Shown here piece after piece: positions 26,928 to 35,346 of a DNA stretch of 64,000 bases. The notes under the pieces are model-generated. The model was not told the origin of the DNA, did not search any database, and saw only the letters and a list, made by a program, of their open reading frames with translations. Positions within the stretch are counted from its first letter, which is position 1; each line of letters begins with the position of its first letter. A program made the position numbers and the translations under genes. This DNA comes from Saccharofermentans sp. GTDB lineage: Bacteria; Bacillota; Clostridia; Saccharofermentanales; Saccharofermentanaceae. The stretch is from positions 1 to 64,000 of the forward strand of contig JAILMW010000002.1 of assembly GCA_024692235.1 (NCBI GenBank). Reading direction: 5' to 3'.

Positions 26928-28499
26928 ATGCTTAAAGCAAATTCCATCAAGAAGGCGATCGCCAGCAGCGTTGTTGCTCTTGCAATACTCTTTACAGCAG
27001 TACCTGCATTGAGTCAGACAGTATACGCTGATGAGAACGATCCTAATCAGCAGCAGACTTCCGAGTCTACTACAGAGTCTTCAACAGAGTCTTCAACAGA
27101 GTCCACGGAGACATCAGCTGAGACATCTGAAACATCCGCAGAGACATCAGAGACTTCTGCAGAGACATCAGTTGAGGAGACTGCTGCACCTGTAGTAGGT
27201 CTCGAAGATCTTTCTGACACAGTATCTCAGGAGGGTAACTCCGAGTATATCTGGTTCGGAAGAAATGACGGCAATACCTACTTCGGAAGTCATAACACAC
27301 TCAATGTAAGAGGTAGATTCGGAGACAACTACATTAAGTCTACATACAGCGAGGATGGTTACTACACATTCCTTCGTGTAGGTGAGAATGTGTATGAGGT
27401 TGAGCTTAACGAGCTTGGTGAAGTATATGAGTTCGGCGGCGTTCAGATCAGAATCGTTGCCGGCATCGATGATTCCGGTAAGGCTGTAACGATCACATAT
27501 ACTGTTTACAATAATACCGGCGTTGAGCAGAACGTAAGCGTAGGTTCTGCTGCTGACGTAATGATCGGTGCTAATGACAGCGCAAGAGTATCTTATACAA
27601 GTAACGGAATCCTTATGGAAGATAACCGTACATCAAGTTCTACATACGGTGCTTCATTAAGACTTATGCCCGGTAACTGTGAATTCACAACACGTTGGTT
27701 CGGTAATTTCTATAACAGCAGAAGTAACGTATTCAACAATCAGGAAGATGCTACTCCTTATAACAGCGACAGTGGTATCGCATGGTCCTGGAACTTCAAT
27801 ATGGCTGCAGGTGAGACAGTTGAAAGAACTGCTCGTATCGGTCTCTATGAAGATTCTTATCATGTTTACTATGATGCAAACGGCGGTGCAGGTGAGATGA
27901 CAGATATCAACTCTCCTTACGGCACAGGTCTTACAGCTACTGCAATGGATAACTCTTTCTACGCTCCCGAGGGTACTGAGTTCTATTGCTGGAACACAGC
28001 ACCGGACGGTTCCGGAGTTACTATCTTCCCAGGTAGCACATTTACTCCTGCAGGCGATACTATCCTCTATGCTCAGTGGATAGACACAACAGGCGTATAT
28101 GTTTACACAGAGGGTGAGAACGGTGAGTGGACACAGTACAGCAACAGCGGTCTTTCTTTCCGTGCTTCCCGTCAGGGTTCTGACGGACTTACATTCTCTC
28201 GTTTCCTTGGTGTACAGGTAGACGGACAGGATATCGGTCCCGACAGATTTACTGCAGTAGCAGGTAGTGTTGTTGTTACACTTAAGCCTGACTATCTTCA
28301 GTCTCTTGCTCCCGGACAGCATACTGTAACACTTACATTCCGTGATGGTGCACCTATTACAACAAACTTCACCATCAAGGCTTCCGCAGTTCCTGCTACA
28401 GGTGAGACAATGAGCTATCTTCCTGTAATCGGTGTAATCACACTCGCAGCTGCAGGTGCTGTTGTTCTTACAAAGAGGATCAAGGAAGAAGAGATCTGA
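26928..28499 (+). CDS. secreted, probably wall-anchored Ser/Thr-rich surface protein
   Basis: Starts with a clear signal peptide (basic SIKKAIASS, hydrophobic VVALAILFTAVPAL, cleavage after VYA). A 45-residue low-complexity tract of T, S and E repeats (about 45-88) follows, then a beta-rich domain (about 95-305) not assigned to a family. Residues 308-380 form a Listeria-Bacteroides (Flg_new/InlB B-like) repeat: YHVYYDANGG...FYCWNTAPDGSG...ILYAQW. The C-terminus has PATGE, a hydrophobic helix and a KRIKEEE tail, which resembles an LPxTG sorting signal with a changed first residue. The frame is open from 26808, but GGGGAGG at 26914-26920 supports the ATG at 26928. Function may be adhesion. Confidence 0.85.
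   Translation: MLKANSIKKAIASSVVALAILFTAVPALSQTVYADENDPNQQQTSESTTESSTESSTESTETSAETSETSAETSETSAETSVEETAAPVVGLEDLSDTVSQEGNSEYIWFGRNDGNTYFGSHNTLNVRGRFGDNYIKSTYSEDGYYTFLRVGENVYEVELNELGEVYEFGGVQIRIVAGIDDSGKAVTITYTVYNNTGVEQNVSVGSAADVMIGANDSARVSYTSNGILMEDNRTSSSTYGASLRLMPGNCEFTTRWFGNFYNSRSNVFNNQEDATPYNSDSGIAWSWNFNMAAGETVERTARIGLYEDSYHVYYDANGGAGEMTDINSPYGTGLTATAMDNSFYAPEGTEFYCWNTAPDGSGVTIFPGSTFTPAGDTILYAQWIDTTGVYVYTEGENGEWTQYSNSGLSFRASRQGSDGLTFSRFLGVQVDGQDIGPDRFTAVAGSVVVTLKPDYLQSLAPGQHTVTLTFRDGAPITTNFTIKASAVPATGETMSYLPVIGVITLAAAGAVVLTKRIKEEEI
27061..27180 (+). repeat. Coding low-complexity Thr/Ser/Glu repeat
   Basis: Short imperfect units (ACAGAGTCTTCA and GAGACATCA/GAGACTTCT types) repeat about a dozen times and encode TESS and ETSA units. 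Such tracts change length by slippage and act as stalk-like spacers. Confidence 0.75.
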
Positions 28500-28527
28500 T
28501 TCCTTATCTGAATAAGTTGTCATTCTT

Positions 28528-28558
28528 AAGAGGTCGTCCTTAGGGGCGACCTCTTTTG
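28528..28558. terminator. Terminator between converging surface-protein and EamA genes
   Basis: A 12-bp stem, AAGAGGTCGTCC (28528-28539) with GGGCGACCTCTT (28544-28555), one GU pair, T on the right and A on the left, usable on both strands. Confidence 0.82.
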
Positions 28559-28574
28559 ATGTCCGAATATTTTA

Positions 28575-29447
28575 TTACTGTTCTTTGGCTTGGAAGAACT
28601 GGGATATCGTTATGGCTGCAAACATTATTATGCAGCCGATGCCTTCTCGTATCGTAGGTATCTGCCTTAAGAGAACGGCAGCTGCAATGACAGCGAACAC
28701 TGATTCTGTGCACATGATAAGAGAAGCAAGGGTAGGAGGCGTGTGCTTCTGTCCCAATATCTCAAAGGTATATGCAACGCCGCAGCTTAAGATACCTGCG
28801 TAAAGAAGAGGTACTGCGGCGGTCGTAACAGCTGCCCAAGTAGGATGCTCGAAGAAGGGAAGGATCATAAGCGATATAAGTCCCGTAAAGGCGAACTGAG
28901 TGCAGGACAGCTTAAGGCCGTCGTGTATCTTAGTGAACTTATCTATAAGAAGTATGTGAAATGCAAAGGCTACGGCACAGCCGAGTGTAAGAAGATCTCC
29001 GATATTAAGAGAAGAGCCTTCGGAAGGGTCGATACAAAGAAAGTAAAGACCGACCGCGGAAGCGAGGATACAGCACCATGTTATAAGTGATGTCTTCTTC
29101 TTTTGGAAAAGACGAAGGATAGGGATTACGAAGATATATGAAGCAGTAATAAATGCTATCTTGCCGGGAGTCGAATACTTAAATGCAGCCTGCTGAAGGT
29201 TAGTTGCTATGAAGAATACCGACCCCATGAGGATGCCTGCTGATACGGTCTTGAGATCGAACTTGAATCCTTTGTCCTTGATGAGGATGATCGGCAAGAG
29301 GACACCTGCGCCCATGAGGGTTCGTATTCCGGTAAAAGTGAACGTCTCTATACTTTCCATACCGACGCTCTGGGCAATAAAAGCTATTCCCCATATAAAT
29401 GCGGTTATAAGAAGCATCAATGAACCTTTAAAAGAGTTTTTATTCAT
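28575..29447 (-). CDS. EamA/DMT-family transporter
   Basis: A 290-residue integral membrane protein with ten predicted helices in two five-helix EamA repeats, as in drug/metabolite transporters. MLLITAFIWGIAFIAQSVGM at the start and the second-repeat start GDLLTLGCAVAFAFHILLID are typical; PPTLASLIMCTESVFAVIAA is the conserved C-terminal segment. It probably exports amino acids, metabolites or small toxic compounds; the substrate is unknown. No ribosome-binding site precedes the ATG; a -10-like box lies seven bases upstream. Confidence 0.88.
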   Translation of the reverse strand: MNKNSFKGSLMLLITAFIWGIAFIAQSVGMESIETFTFTGIRTLMGAGVLLPIILIKDKGFKFDLKTVSAGILMGSVFFIATNLQQAAFKYSTPGKIAFITASYIFVIPILRLFQKKKTSLITWCCILASAVGLYFLCIDPSEGSSLNIGDLLTLGCAVAFAFHILLIDKFTKIHDGLKLSCTQFAFTGLISLMILPFFEHPTWAAVTTAAVPLLYAGILSCGVAYTFEILGQKHTPPTLASLIMCTESVFAVIAAAVLLRQIPTIREGIGCIIMFAAITISQFFQAKEQ

Positions 29448-29454
29448 GCGGGTA

Positions 29455-29463
29455 ATGATATCA
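29455..29463 (-). promoter_or_regulatory. Extended -10 promoter seven bases before the EamA start codon
   Basis: On the minus strand TGA-TATCAT is followed by seven bases and then the ATG, so transcription would begin at or next to the start codon. Confidence 0.4.
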
Positions 29464-29544
29464 GATAAGAAATAAAGATTCTATAGCGTTGATTTATGCT
29501 ATAGAAGTGATAATACATGAATATACATTCATATTGGCGGTGCC

Positions 29545-29713
29545 ATCGTGAGTGTCATTAAGATCCTTTTGCTTATAGCTGTTGCAGGTAATAGCCTTTG
29601 CGGTTACTGCGGTCATTATTCTCGTATCAACTGCCGTATTCTTTATATTCGGTGTTGCTCAACACATCTTGTGCGGAGCAGCTATGTTCCTGGGGCTTTT
29701 GTTACTGTTATGA
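29545..29713 (+). pseudogene. possible small hydrophobic protein, apparently frameshifted
   Basis: In the 331-base gap 29448-29778 no intact gene is evident. A GTG at 29548 opens SVIKILLLIAVAG. Shifting one frame forward near 29585 then gives VIAFAVTAVIILVSTAVFF...CGAAMFLGLLLLL with a TGA at 29711-29713. The two halves together read like a small membrane protein of about 55 residues. It may be a broken gene, a sequencing error, or chance; no ribosome-binding site is seen. Confidence 0.25.
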
Positions 29714-29763
29714 TCAGGAGTCATCAGTTATAGAGACTAAAGATCATCCTTATTCTCTTAACA

Positions 29764-29772
29764 TGTTATACT
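29764..29772 (+). promoter_or_regulatory. Extended -10 promoter six bases before the radical SAM start codon
   Basis: TGT-TATACT ends at 29772 and the ATG is at 29779; no ribosome-binding site lies between. Confidence 0.42.
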
Positions 29773-29778
29773 TAAGAC

Positions 29779-31668
29779 ATGCATACAGAAGTTAAAGTAC
29801 CAAGATCCGTTCTTATGTCCGTTGAAAGTCCCGGACGTTATGTTGGCGGTGAGAAGAATCAGATAATCAAGGAAGACGTTCTTAATGAGCTTCGCGACAG
29901 AGGTGAGTGCAGTGCCGTGAGGACCGCATTCTGCTTTCCCGATGTTTACGAGATCGGCATGAGCAATCTTGCTTTGCAGATACTTTATAAGCTCCTTAAT
30001 TCCGAAGACTACACTTCCTGCGAGAGAGTGTTTTCTCCCTGGCACGATATGGATAAGAAGATGAGGGAGAACGATATCCCTCTATATTCTCTTGAGACGA
30101 AGTCTCCTCTTTATGAATTCGATGTAGTCGCGTTCACATTGGGATATGAGATGTGTTTTACCAATGTGCTTCAGATGCTTGAATTAGGTAAGATCCCTCT
30201 TAAGAGTAAGGAACGGAAGGAGACTGATCCCATAATCGTATGCGGCGGTCCCGTTGCTTATAACATTGAACCCATGAGCGACTTCTTCGATGCGGTATTC
30301 ATGGGCGAAGGAGAAGAACTTGATCTGGAGTTTATCCAAGAGATAAAGAAGTATAAGGACGGCGGTAAGGTCGACCGTCAGGCGATGCTTAGAGAGGTCG
30401 CCAAGATAGAAGGTATGTATGTGCCGTCTCTTTATAAGCCCGAGTATTCACCTGAAGGTAAGTTCACAGCTCTTCATCCTATAGACGATACTGTTCCGAC
30501 TAAGATCACCAAGAGGATAATAAAGGACTTGGACAAGGTCCTGTATCCTACTGCACCTGTAGTACCTAATAACAACATAGTACACGACAGAGCATACCTT
30601 GAGCTCTTCAGAGGCTGTATAAGAGGCTGCAGGTTCTGTCAGGCGGGTTATATAACAAGACCCGTAAGAGAAAAGAGTGCAGCTACGCTCCTTTCTCAGG
30701 GTAAGGAGATAGAGCACAATACCGGTTACGATGAACTTGGAATGCTTTCTTTGTCTACAAGTGACTACACGGAACTTGCCAAGCTTACGGACGGGCTTCT
30801 TTGTGCTTTCGACGGAAGGCATACGAGTCTGTCGCTGCCGTCGCTTCGTATAGATAATTTCGCGCTGGATCTTATGGAGAAAGCTTCTTCTACAAGAAAG
30901 ACTGGACTTACTTTCGCTCCCGAGGCGGGTACTCAGAGGCTTCGTGACGTCATAAACAAAGGTATAAACGAAGAGGATATCTTAAGTGCACTTCGCCTTG
31001 CCTTTATGGGCGGCTGGAGTACGGTAAAGCTCTACTTTATGCTGGGTCTTCCCACAGAGACAATGGATGATGTAAGGGGTATAGCTGAACTAGCCAAGAA
31101 GATAGAAGACCTTTACTACGATGTTGCCCGTGAGATGGGTATCAAGCCCCGCCGCCCCGAGATAACCGTGTCGACATCGATGTTCATACCTAAGCCTTTC
31201 ACTGCATTCCAGTGGGAGAAGCAAAATACCATGGAAGAATTTCTTGAGAAGCAATCTTGCCTTCGAGAGTGCTTAAAGAAGGTAAGAAGCGTACGCTACA
31301 TCTGGCACGGAGTAGAGACAAGCGTATGGGAAGGCATCCTTGCAAGAGGAGACAGGCGCCTTAACGACGTTATCTTAGACGGCTATAAGGCAGGCTCCTT
31401 ATTCGATGCCTGGGACGATAACTTCAATTACGAGAGATGGATGGGAATACTTGCTTCTCACGGCCTTACATGGGAGATGTACGCCAGAGGCTATGAGAGC
31501 GGCGATACACTTCCCTGGGACCATATAAGTGTTGGTGTCAGCCGTGAGTTCTTCCTTAAGGAGCGCGAGAGGGCATATAACGAAGAGATAACGCCTAACT
31601 GCAGAGAGAAATGCTCTGCCTGCGGTGCGGCCTGCTTTAAGACGGGGGTATGTTATGAGACAAGATGA
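29779..31668 (+). CDS. B12-binding-domain radical SAM protein (TIGR03960 type)
   Basis: A 629-residue protein with an N-terminal B12-binding-like domain (FPDVYEIGMSNLALQIL, FTLGYEMCFTNVLQML, CGGPVAYNIEPMSDFFDAVFMGEGEE) followed by a radical SAM core. The 4Fe-4S cluster cysteines are C280, C284 and C287 (CIRGCRFC, with CxxxCxxC spacing). The C-terminal region has a CREKCSACGAAC cysteine cluster. In Bacillota this family is almost always next to a DUF2344 protein, as here (14-base overlap). Together they are suspected to modify RNA or a ribosome-linked target, but the reaction is unknown. MHTEVKVPRSVLMSVESPGRY includes a second possible start at 29815; I keep 29779. Confidence 0.9.
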   Translation: MHTEVKVPRSVLMSVESPGRYVGGEKNQIIKEDVLNELRDRGECSAVRTAFCFPDVYEIGMSNLALQILYKLLNSEDYTSCERVFSPWHDMDKKMRENDIPLYSLETKSPLYEFDVVAFTLGYEMCFTNVLQMLELGKIPLKSKERKETDPIIVCGGPVAYNIEPMSDFFDAVFMGEGEELDLEFIQEIKKYKDGGKVDRQAMLREVAKIEGMYVPSLYKPEYSPEGKFTALHPIDDTVPTKITKRIIKDLDKVLYPTAPVVPNNNIVHDRAYLELFRGCIRGCRFCQAGYITRPVREKSAATLLSQGKEIEHNTGYDELGMLSLSTSDYTELAKLTDGLLCAFDGRHTSLSLPSLRIDNFALDLMEKASSTRKTGLTFAPEAGTQRLRDVINKGINEEDILSALRLAFMGGWSTVKLYFMLGLPTETMDDVRGIAELAKKIEDLYYDVAREMGIKPRRPEITVSTSMFIPKPFTAFQWEKQNTMEEFLEKQSCLRECLKKVRSVRYIWHGVETSVWEGILARGDRRLNDVILDGYKAGSLFDAWDDNFNYERWMGILASHGLTWEMYARGYESGDTLPWDHISVGVSREFFLKERERAYNEEITPNCREKCSACGAACFKTGVCYETR

Positions 31669-32380
31669 CAGAGCCGCCGAAATGACAAGACAACAGCACC
31701 TTACCCAGTATGTGTGCAGGGCGAGGTTTGCAAGAAAGGGAGCACTTTCCTTTATAGGACATCTGGACCTTATGAAGGTATTCGAGCGTGCCATAAGAAG
31801 AGCAGAGCTTCCTATCCTCTATACACAAGGGTATAACCCCAGGCCTATGCTTGTATTTGCACTGCCGCTTGGCGTTGGTATCGACACAACGGGAGACTAT
31901 GTGGATGCTGCGATGGCAGTTCCTGTAAGCGGCGAAGAGTTCATGACTAAGGTCAATCCCGAGCTTCCGGATGACCTTGAGGTACTAAGCTGTATAAGTA
32001 TAGACGAGCCCCAAAGAAGCCTTATGAGCGTAGTAACATATGCCGAGTATGAGATAGAGGCGCCGGGCATCACGGAGCCTGCATTAAGGCTCTTTACAAG
32101 AGACGAGATCCTTATGGAAAAGAAGAACAAGAAAGGGAAGATCGTCTCAACGGATATAAGACCTCTTATGGTAAAGTCTTTTGAAGATTCTACTGCTGAT
32201 AAGGTGCATATATTGGTAAGCGCCGGATCGGTAAGTAACTTAAGACCCGATATCTTTATAAGAGCAGTCTGTATCCATGAAGGATACGATACTGCTAAGG
32301 CAGCGGATGCCGTGATAACAAGGACAGCGCTCTTTGGCGGAGAGTATCCTTCTATCGAAGGAATTGAAGGTTTGGTCTAA
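31655..32380 (+). CDS. DUF2344 / TIGR03936 radical-SAM-associated protein
   Basis: A 241-residue partner of the upstream radical SAM gene, overlapping it by 14 bases. RARFARKGALSFIGHLDLMKVFERAIRRAELPILYTQGYNPRPMLVFALPLGVG is the family hallmark. The fold is thought to be related to tRNA/rRNA-modifying proteins, but the role is not established. An in-frame ATG lies at 31625; the GGGGG at about 31644-31648 favours 31655. Fusion of the two families occurs in other bacteria, which supports a joint function. Confidence 0.9.
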   Translation: MRQDDRAAEMTRQQHLTQYVCRARFARKGALSFIGHLDLMKVFERAIRRAELPILYTQGYNPRPMLVFALPLGVGIDTTGDYVDAAMAVPVSGEEFMTKVNPELPDDLEVLSCISIDEPQRSLMSVVTYAEYEIEAPGITEPALRLFTRDEILMEKKNKKGKIVSTDIRPLMVKSFEDSTADKVHILVSAGSVSNLRPDIFIRAVCIHEGYDTAKAADAVITRTALFGGEYPSIEGIEGLV

Positions 32381-32428
32381 ATAGTGTAAAATATTTTTTC
32401 GTAAGTTTGGGAATAGGAGCATTTTGGC

Positions 32429-32953
32429 ATGCGTGACGAAGAACTTGAGCTGGCAGATCGCCTTGTAAGAATATTCGAGAACGTACTTTTTACTGAGGAG
32501 AAGTCCATTCAGAAGGGGTATTTCTCAGATCTGTCCATAGCCGAGATGCACACCCTTGATGCCATAGGTCCTTATGAAGCAAGGACCATGACGGAGACCG
32601 CATCATCTCTTGGCATCACTACCGGTACACTTACCGTATCTATCGACAGATTGGTCAAGAAGGGATACGTAGTAAGGAATCGCGATGAGAAGGATCGAAG
32701 GATCGTAAGGATCAGCCTGACGCGCGAAGGTAAGCTTGCATCGAGGATGCACGGCAAATACCATAAGGTGCTTGCCAGACATATATTAGAACCCTATACC
32801 AAGGAAGAGCAGGCTCTTCTTATGAGTATGGTAGCTGAACTGGATAAATATCTTGAGTCACAGGCTTCGAGATATAACGGTTCTGAATCAGTCAGAAAGA
32901 CGGCTAAGGAAGTAGCCGATAAGACAAGAAGGAGAGAAAATAACGATGGATGA
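32429..32953 (+). CDS. MarR-family transcriptional regulator
   Basis: A 174-residue winged-helix protein. The helix-turn-helix and wing are visible: TMTETASSLGITTGTLTVSIDRLVKKGYVVRNRDEKDRRIVRISLTREG, the MarR core with the DxRxxxLxLT-like wing. Its last eight bases overlap the acyl carrier protein gene. That pairing recalls FabT-type fatty-acid regulators, which use acyl-ACP as a corepressor, so lipid control is a reasonable guess. The target sites are not identified. AGGAG at 32416-32420 precedes the ATG. Confidence 0.87.
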   Translation: MRDEELELADRLVRIFENVLFTEEKSIQKGYFSDLSIAEMHTLDAIGPYEARTMTETASSLGITTGTLTVSIDRLVKKGYVVRNRDEKDRRIVRISLTREGKLASRMHGKYHKVLARHILEPYTKEEQALLMSMVAELDKYLESQASRYNGSESVRKTAKEVADKTRRRENNDG

Positions 32954-33254
32954 CAACGGCGACCCCCGAGAACGTAACTTTAGCGCTGAGGATGTTATGA
33001 AGAAGAAAGATCAGATCTTCGAGGATATCCTCAAAATGCTGGTAGCTGAGCTTAATGTATCCCCTACGGATATTACGTCGGATCTTACCATAAGGGATGA
33101 TCTGAACTTTGATTCGCTCCAGCTGTACGAATTCGTTATTGATCTGGAGGAAGCATATGATATCCGACTTCCGGACGATCTTCTCGATAATGTGAGAACG
33201 ATCGCCGATGTAGTCGATCTCGTATACGATCTGTCGATCGACCCCAAGGCTTGA
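32946..33254 (+). CDS. acyl carrier protein-like
   Basis: A 102-residue acidic four-helix carrier. The phosphopantetheine site is S57 in FDSLQLYEFV, and IRDDLNFDSL and LLDNVRTIADVVDLV match ACP helices II and III-IV. An N-terminal extension of about 18 charged residues precedes the ACP core; a second ATG at 32997 would remove it, but AAGGAG at about 32930 fits 32946. It overlaps the MarR gene and is followed 10 bases later by a diacylglycerol-kinase-like gene, so it is unlikely to be the main FASII ACP. It may be a dedicated carrier for the local lipid enzymes or the regulator. Confidence 0.85.
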   Translation: MDDNGDPRERNFSAEDVMKKKDQIFEDILKMLVAELNVSPTDITSDLTIRDDLNFDSLQLYEFVIDLEEAYDIRLPDDLLDNVRTIADVVDLVYDLSIDPKA

Positions 33255-33264
33255 CCTGATTTCC

Positions 33265-34260
33265 ATGCGATATATCCTTATTATAAGCAGCAGATCCAAT
33301 CCCAAGATGTTGGCATCACTGGATGATGCCCTTAACTACTTGCAGCAGCACGATCCCGATCTTCGTAACAAGCTCGAGATGCGCTATACCGAGTATGGCG
33401 GACATGCGGCTGATCTTGCCGTGGAATTAAGTGAGCAGTTCGGTGATAAGATAACCATAGTTGCATGCGGAGGAGACGGAACTGTCCATGAGATCGCCAA
33501 TGCGCTTGCCTTTCGCAAGACTCCTATGGTATGCCTTCCTTTCGGTACTGGTAATGACTATGTAAAGACGATAATACCCGACAGAAAGAAGTGGGACCTT
33601 ATCCATTTCTTCACTAATCTCGAGAAGGTCAAGATCAAGGATATAGATCTTATCAAGATAGACAGCTACGATGTCATGGGCGGCCATATAAAGAACTGGT
33701 CAGGCTATATGAACAACGTAGCTTCCATAGGTCTTGATACGGAAGTGCAGGCTCAGGCCAAGGCTTCCGTGCTTCGTAATGATACGCCGTTTAACAGAAA
33801 GACTGCTTATATCAAGGCTGCGGTCAAGTCGCTCTTCGGCAATCGCGGCCACAACTTCAAGTTTGAGCTGGAACTTGAAGACGGAAGCAGATATGTAAGT
33901 TCCAAGTCACGATATACACTGATAAGCATATGTAATGCCAGATACTACGGCGGAGGATTCTGTCCTGCACCTGATGCGGACATTTCAGACGGTGTAGCTG
34001 ATATCTGTGCCATAGATGACGTTAATATCTTCAAGGCATTACGTCTCATTGTTCTTTACAGGCTCGGAAAGCATCCGGGCAATGAAGGTATCCATATGTT
34101 CAGAGCCACAAGCGGAGTCATAACATCTACTGACCCGTCGCTTCAGCTCATGGGCAATTATGACGGTGAGGATTTTTACGGACAGAGAGTAAGGTTTGAG
34201 GTGCACCATAAGGCGCTCAAGCTCGGCTTTTTTCCGGAAGGAGGTTGGAATACGTTATGA
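33265..34260 (+). CDS. diacylglycerol/lipid kinase family protein
   Basis: A 331-residue protein of the DgkB/YegS family. It begins YILIISSRSNPK, has the nucleotide-binding GGDGT at residues 69-73 and PFGTGNDY soon after, and ends with the beta-sandwich domain (ARYYGGGFCPAPDADISDGVADI...KLGFFPEGGW). It phosphorylates diacylglycerol or a related lipid alcohol using ATP, recycling it into phospholipid synthesis. It lies within a set of lipid genes; the next start codon overlaps its stop (ATGA). No clear ribosome-binding site is present, consistent with coupled translation. Confidence 0.9.
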   Translation: MRYILIISSRSNPKMLASLDDALNYLQQHDPDLRNKLEMRYTEYGGHAADLAVELSEQFGDKITIVACGGDGTVHEIANALAFRKTPMVCLPFGTGNDYVKTIIPDRKKWDLIHFFTNLEKVKIKDIDLIKIDSYDVMGGHIKNWSGYMNNVASIGLDTEVQAQAKASVLRNDTPFNRKTAYIKAAVKSLFGNRGHNFKFELELEDGSRYVSSKSRYTLISICNARYYGGGFCPAPDADISDGVADICAIDDVNIFKALRLIVLYRLGKHPGNEGIHMFRATSGVITSTDPSLQLMGNYDGEDFYGQRVRFEVHHKALKLGFFPEGGWNTL

Positions 34261-35330
34261 AAACTGTAAAGAAGATCTTAAAAGTATTGCTTATTACTCT
34301 CATATCCTTTGTTGTATTGTTCGGGATCTATTTTGTCTATGTCCTTGCATCTTACTACAGGCTCGACGATAATCTCGAGCTTGATGTGGTGTCGACTACG
34401 GATTCCTTCAAGGTGTGTACGACAGGCGAGGAATATACCATAGGTTCGTATAACATAGGATTCGGAGCATATACACCCGAATACAGCTTCTTCATGAACG
34501 GCGGTAAGTATTCCTGGGCTATGAGCGAGGAAGGCCTTCATGAGAATATCGATAATATTGCAGGGGAGATAATGTCCTTTGAGCCTGACATAATGCTTCT
34601 GCAGGAAGTCGACTTCGGAGGTACCAGGACATATCATTTTGACGAGAGGGCAAGGCTTGAAGAGCTTATCGGTCCCGGAAGCTTCGTATTTGCTCAGAAC
34701 TACGATTCACCTTATCTGTTCTGGCCCGTATACCAGCCTCACGGAGCCAATAAGTCAGGTATCCTTACATATGCTCAGTTCCAGATAACATCATCTCTTA
34801 GAAGAAGTCTTCCCATATCGGAGTCCTTCTCCAAGCTCGTAGACCTTGACCGTTGTTATTCCATATCAAGGATCCCCGTAGATAACGGCCATGAGCTCAT
34901 AATCATCAATATCCACATGTCTGCATACGGCAGCAGTCCCGCCATAAGGGAAGGACAGATCGGTATGCTCACTGAAGATATCCAAAGAGAATACGAAGCC
35001 GGCAACTACGTTATCGTAGGAGGCGACTATAACCATAACTTAAGAGACGAGATCGATCCCAATGCTCCCGGATGGGCTCAAAGATTCCCCAGAGAAAGCC
35101 TTCCTCAGGGTTTTGCACTCGGATTTGATATATGTGAGGGTGAGTGCGATATCACGCATAATACTGGAAGAGCTTCGGAAGAGCCCTATGATCCCGATTC
35201 CACGTATACGGTAACGCTTGACGGATTTATAGTATCAGACAACATCACCGTCACGAGCTACAGAACAGTAGATACGGGATTCATCTTCTCTGATCACGAT
35301 CCCGTTATAATGGAATTTGTATTGGAATAA
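34257..35330 (+). CDS. membrane-anchored endonuclease/exonuclease/phosphatase-fold enzyme
   Basis: A 357-residue protein with one N-terminal helix (about residues 9-29, ILKVLLITLISFVVLFGIYF) and an extracellular EEP domain. The metal and catalytic motifs are visible: IGSYNIGFG, IMLLQEVDFGG, IINIHMSAYG, VGGDYNH and FSDHDPV. The fold is shared by DNases, sphingomyelinases and inositol-lipid phosphatases. An extracellular lipid phosphodiesterase or phosphatase would suit the lipid-gene neighbourhood, but the substrate is unknown. A TTG at 34245 is in frame, too close to GGAAGGAGG (34236-34244); the ATG at 34257 overlaps the upstream stop. Confidence 0.85.
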   Translation: MKTVKKILKVLLITLISFVVLFGIYFVYVLASYYRLDDNLELDVVSTTDSFKVCTTGEEYTIGSYNIGFGAYTPEYSFFMNGGKYSWAMSEEGLHENIDNIAGEIMSFEPDIMLLQEVDFGGTRTYHFDERARLEELIGPGSFVFAQNYDSPYLFWPVYQPHGANKSGILTYAQFQITSSLRRSLPISESFSKLVDLDRCYSISRIPVDNGHELIIINIHMSAYGSSPAIREGQIGMLTEDIQREYEAGNYVIVGGDYNHNLRDEIDPNAPGWAQRFPRESLPQGFALGFDICEGECDITHNTGRASEEPYDPDSTYTVTLDGFIVSDNITVTSYRTVDTGFIFSDHDPVIMEFVLE

Positions 35331-35346
35331 ATGATCTGAATAAAGA

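Noticed and set aside
27061..27180. Possible CRISPR-like repeated units
   Set aside because: Units are short, imperfect, have no spacers and encode an in-frame Thr/Ser/Glu tract with a signal peptide ahead.
27657..28523. Long open frame antisense to the surface protein
   Set aside because: The product is very rich in cysteine and serine with no family features, as expected from the reverse of threonine- and alanine-rich codons.
29598..29795. Open frame of 65 codons between the EamA and radical SAM genes
   Set aside because: It runs into the radical SAM start, has no ribosome-binding site, and the hydrophobic coding signal is in the other frames.
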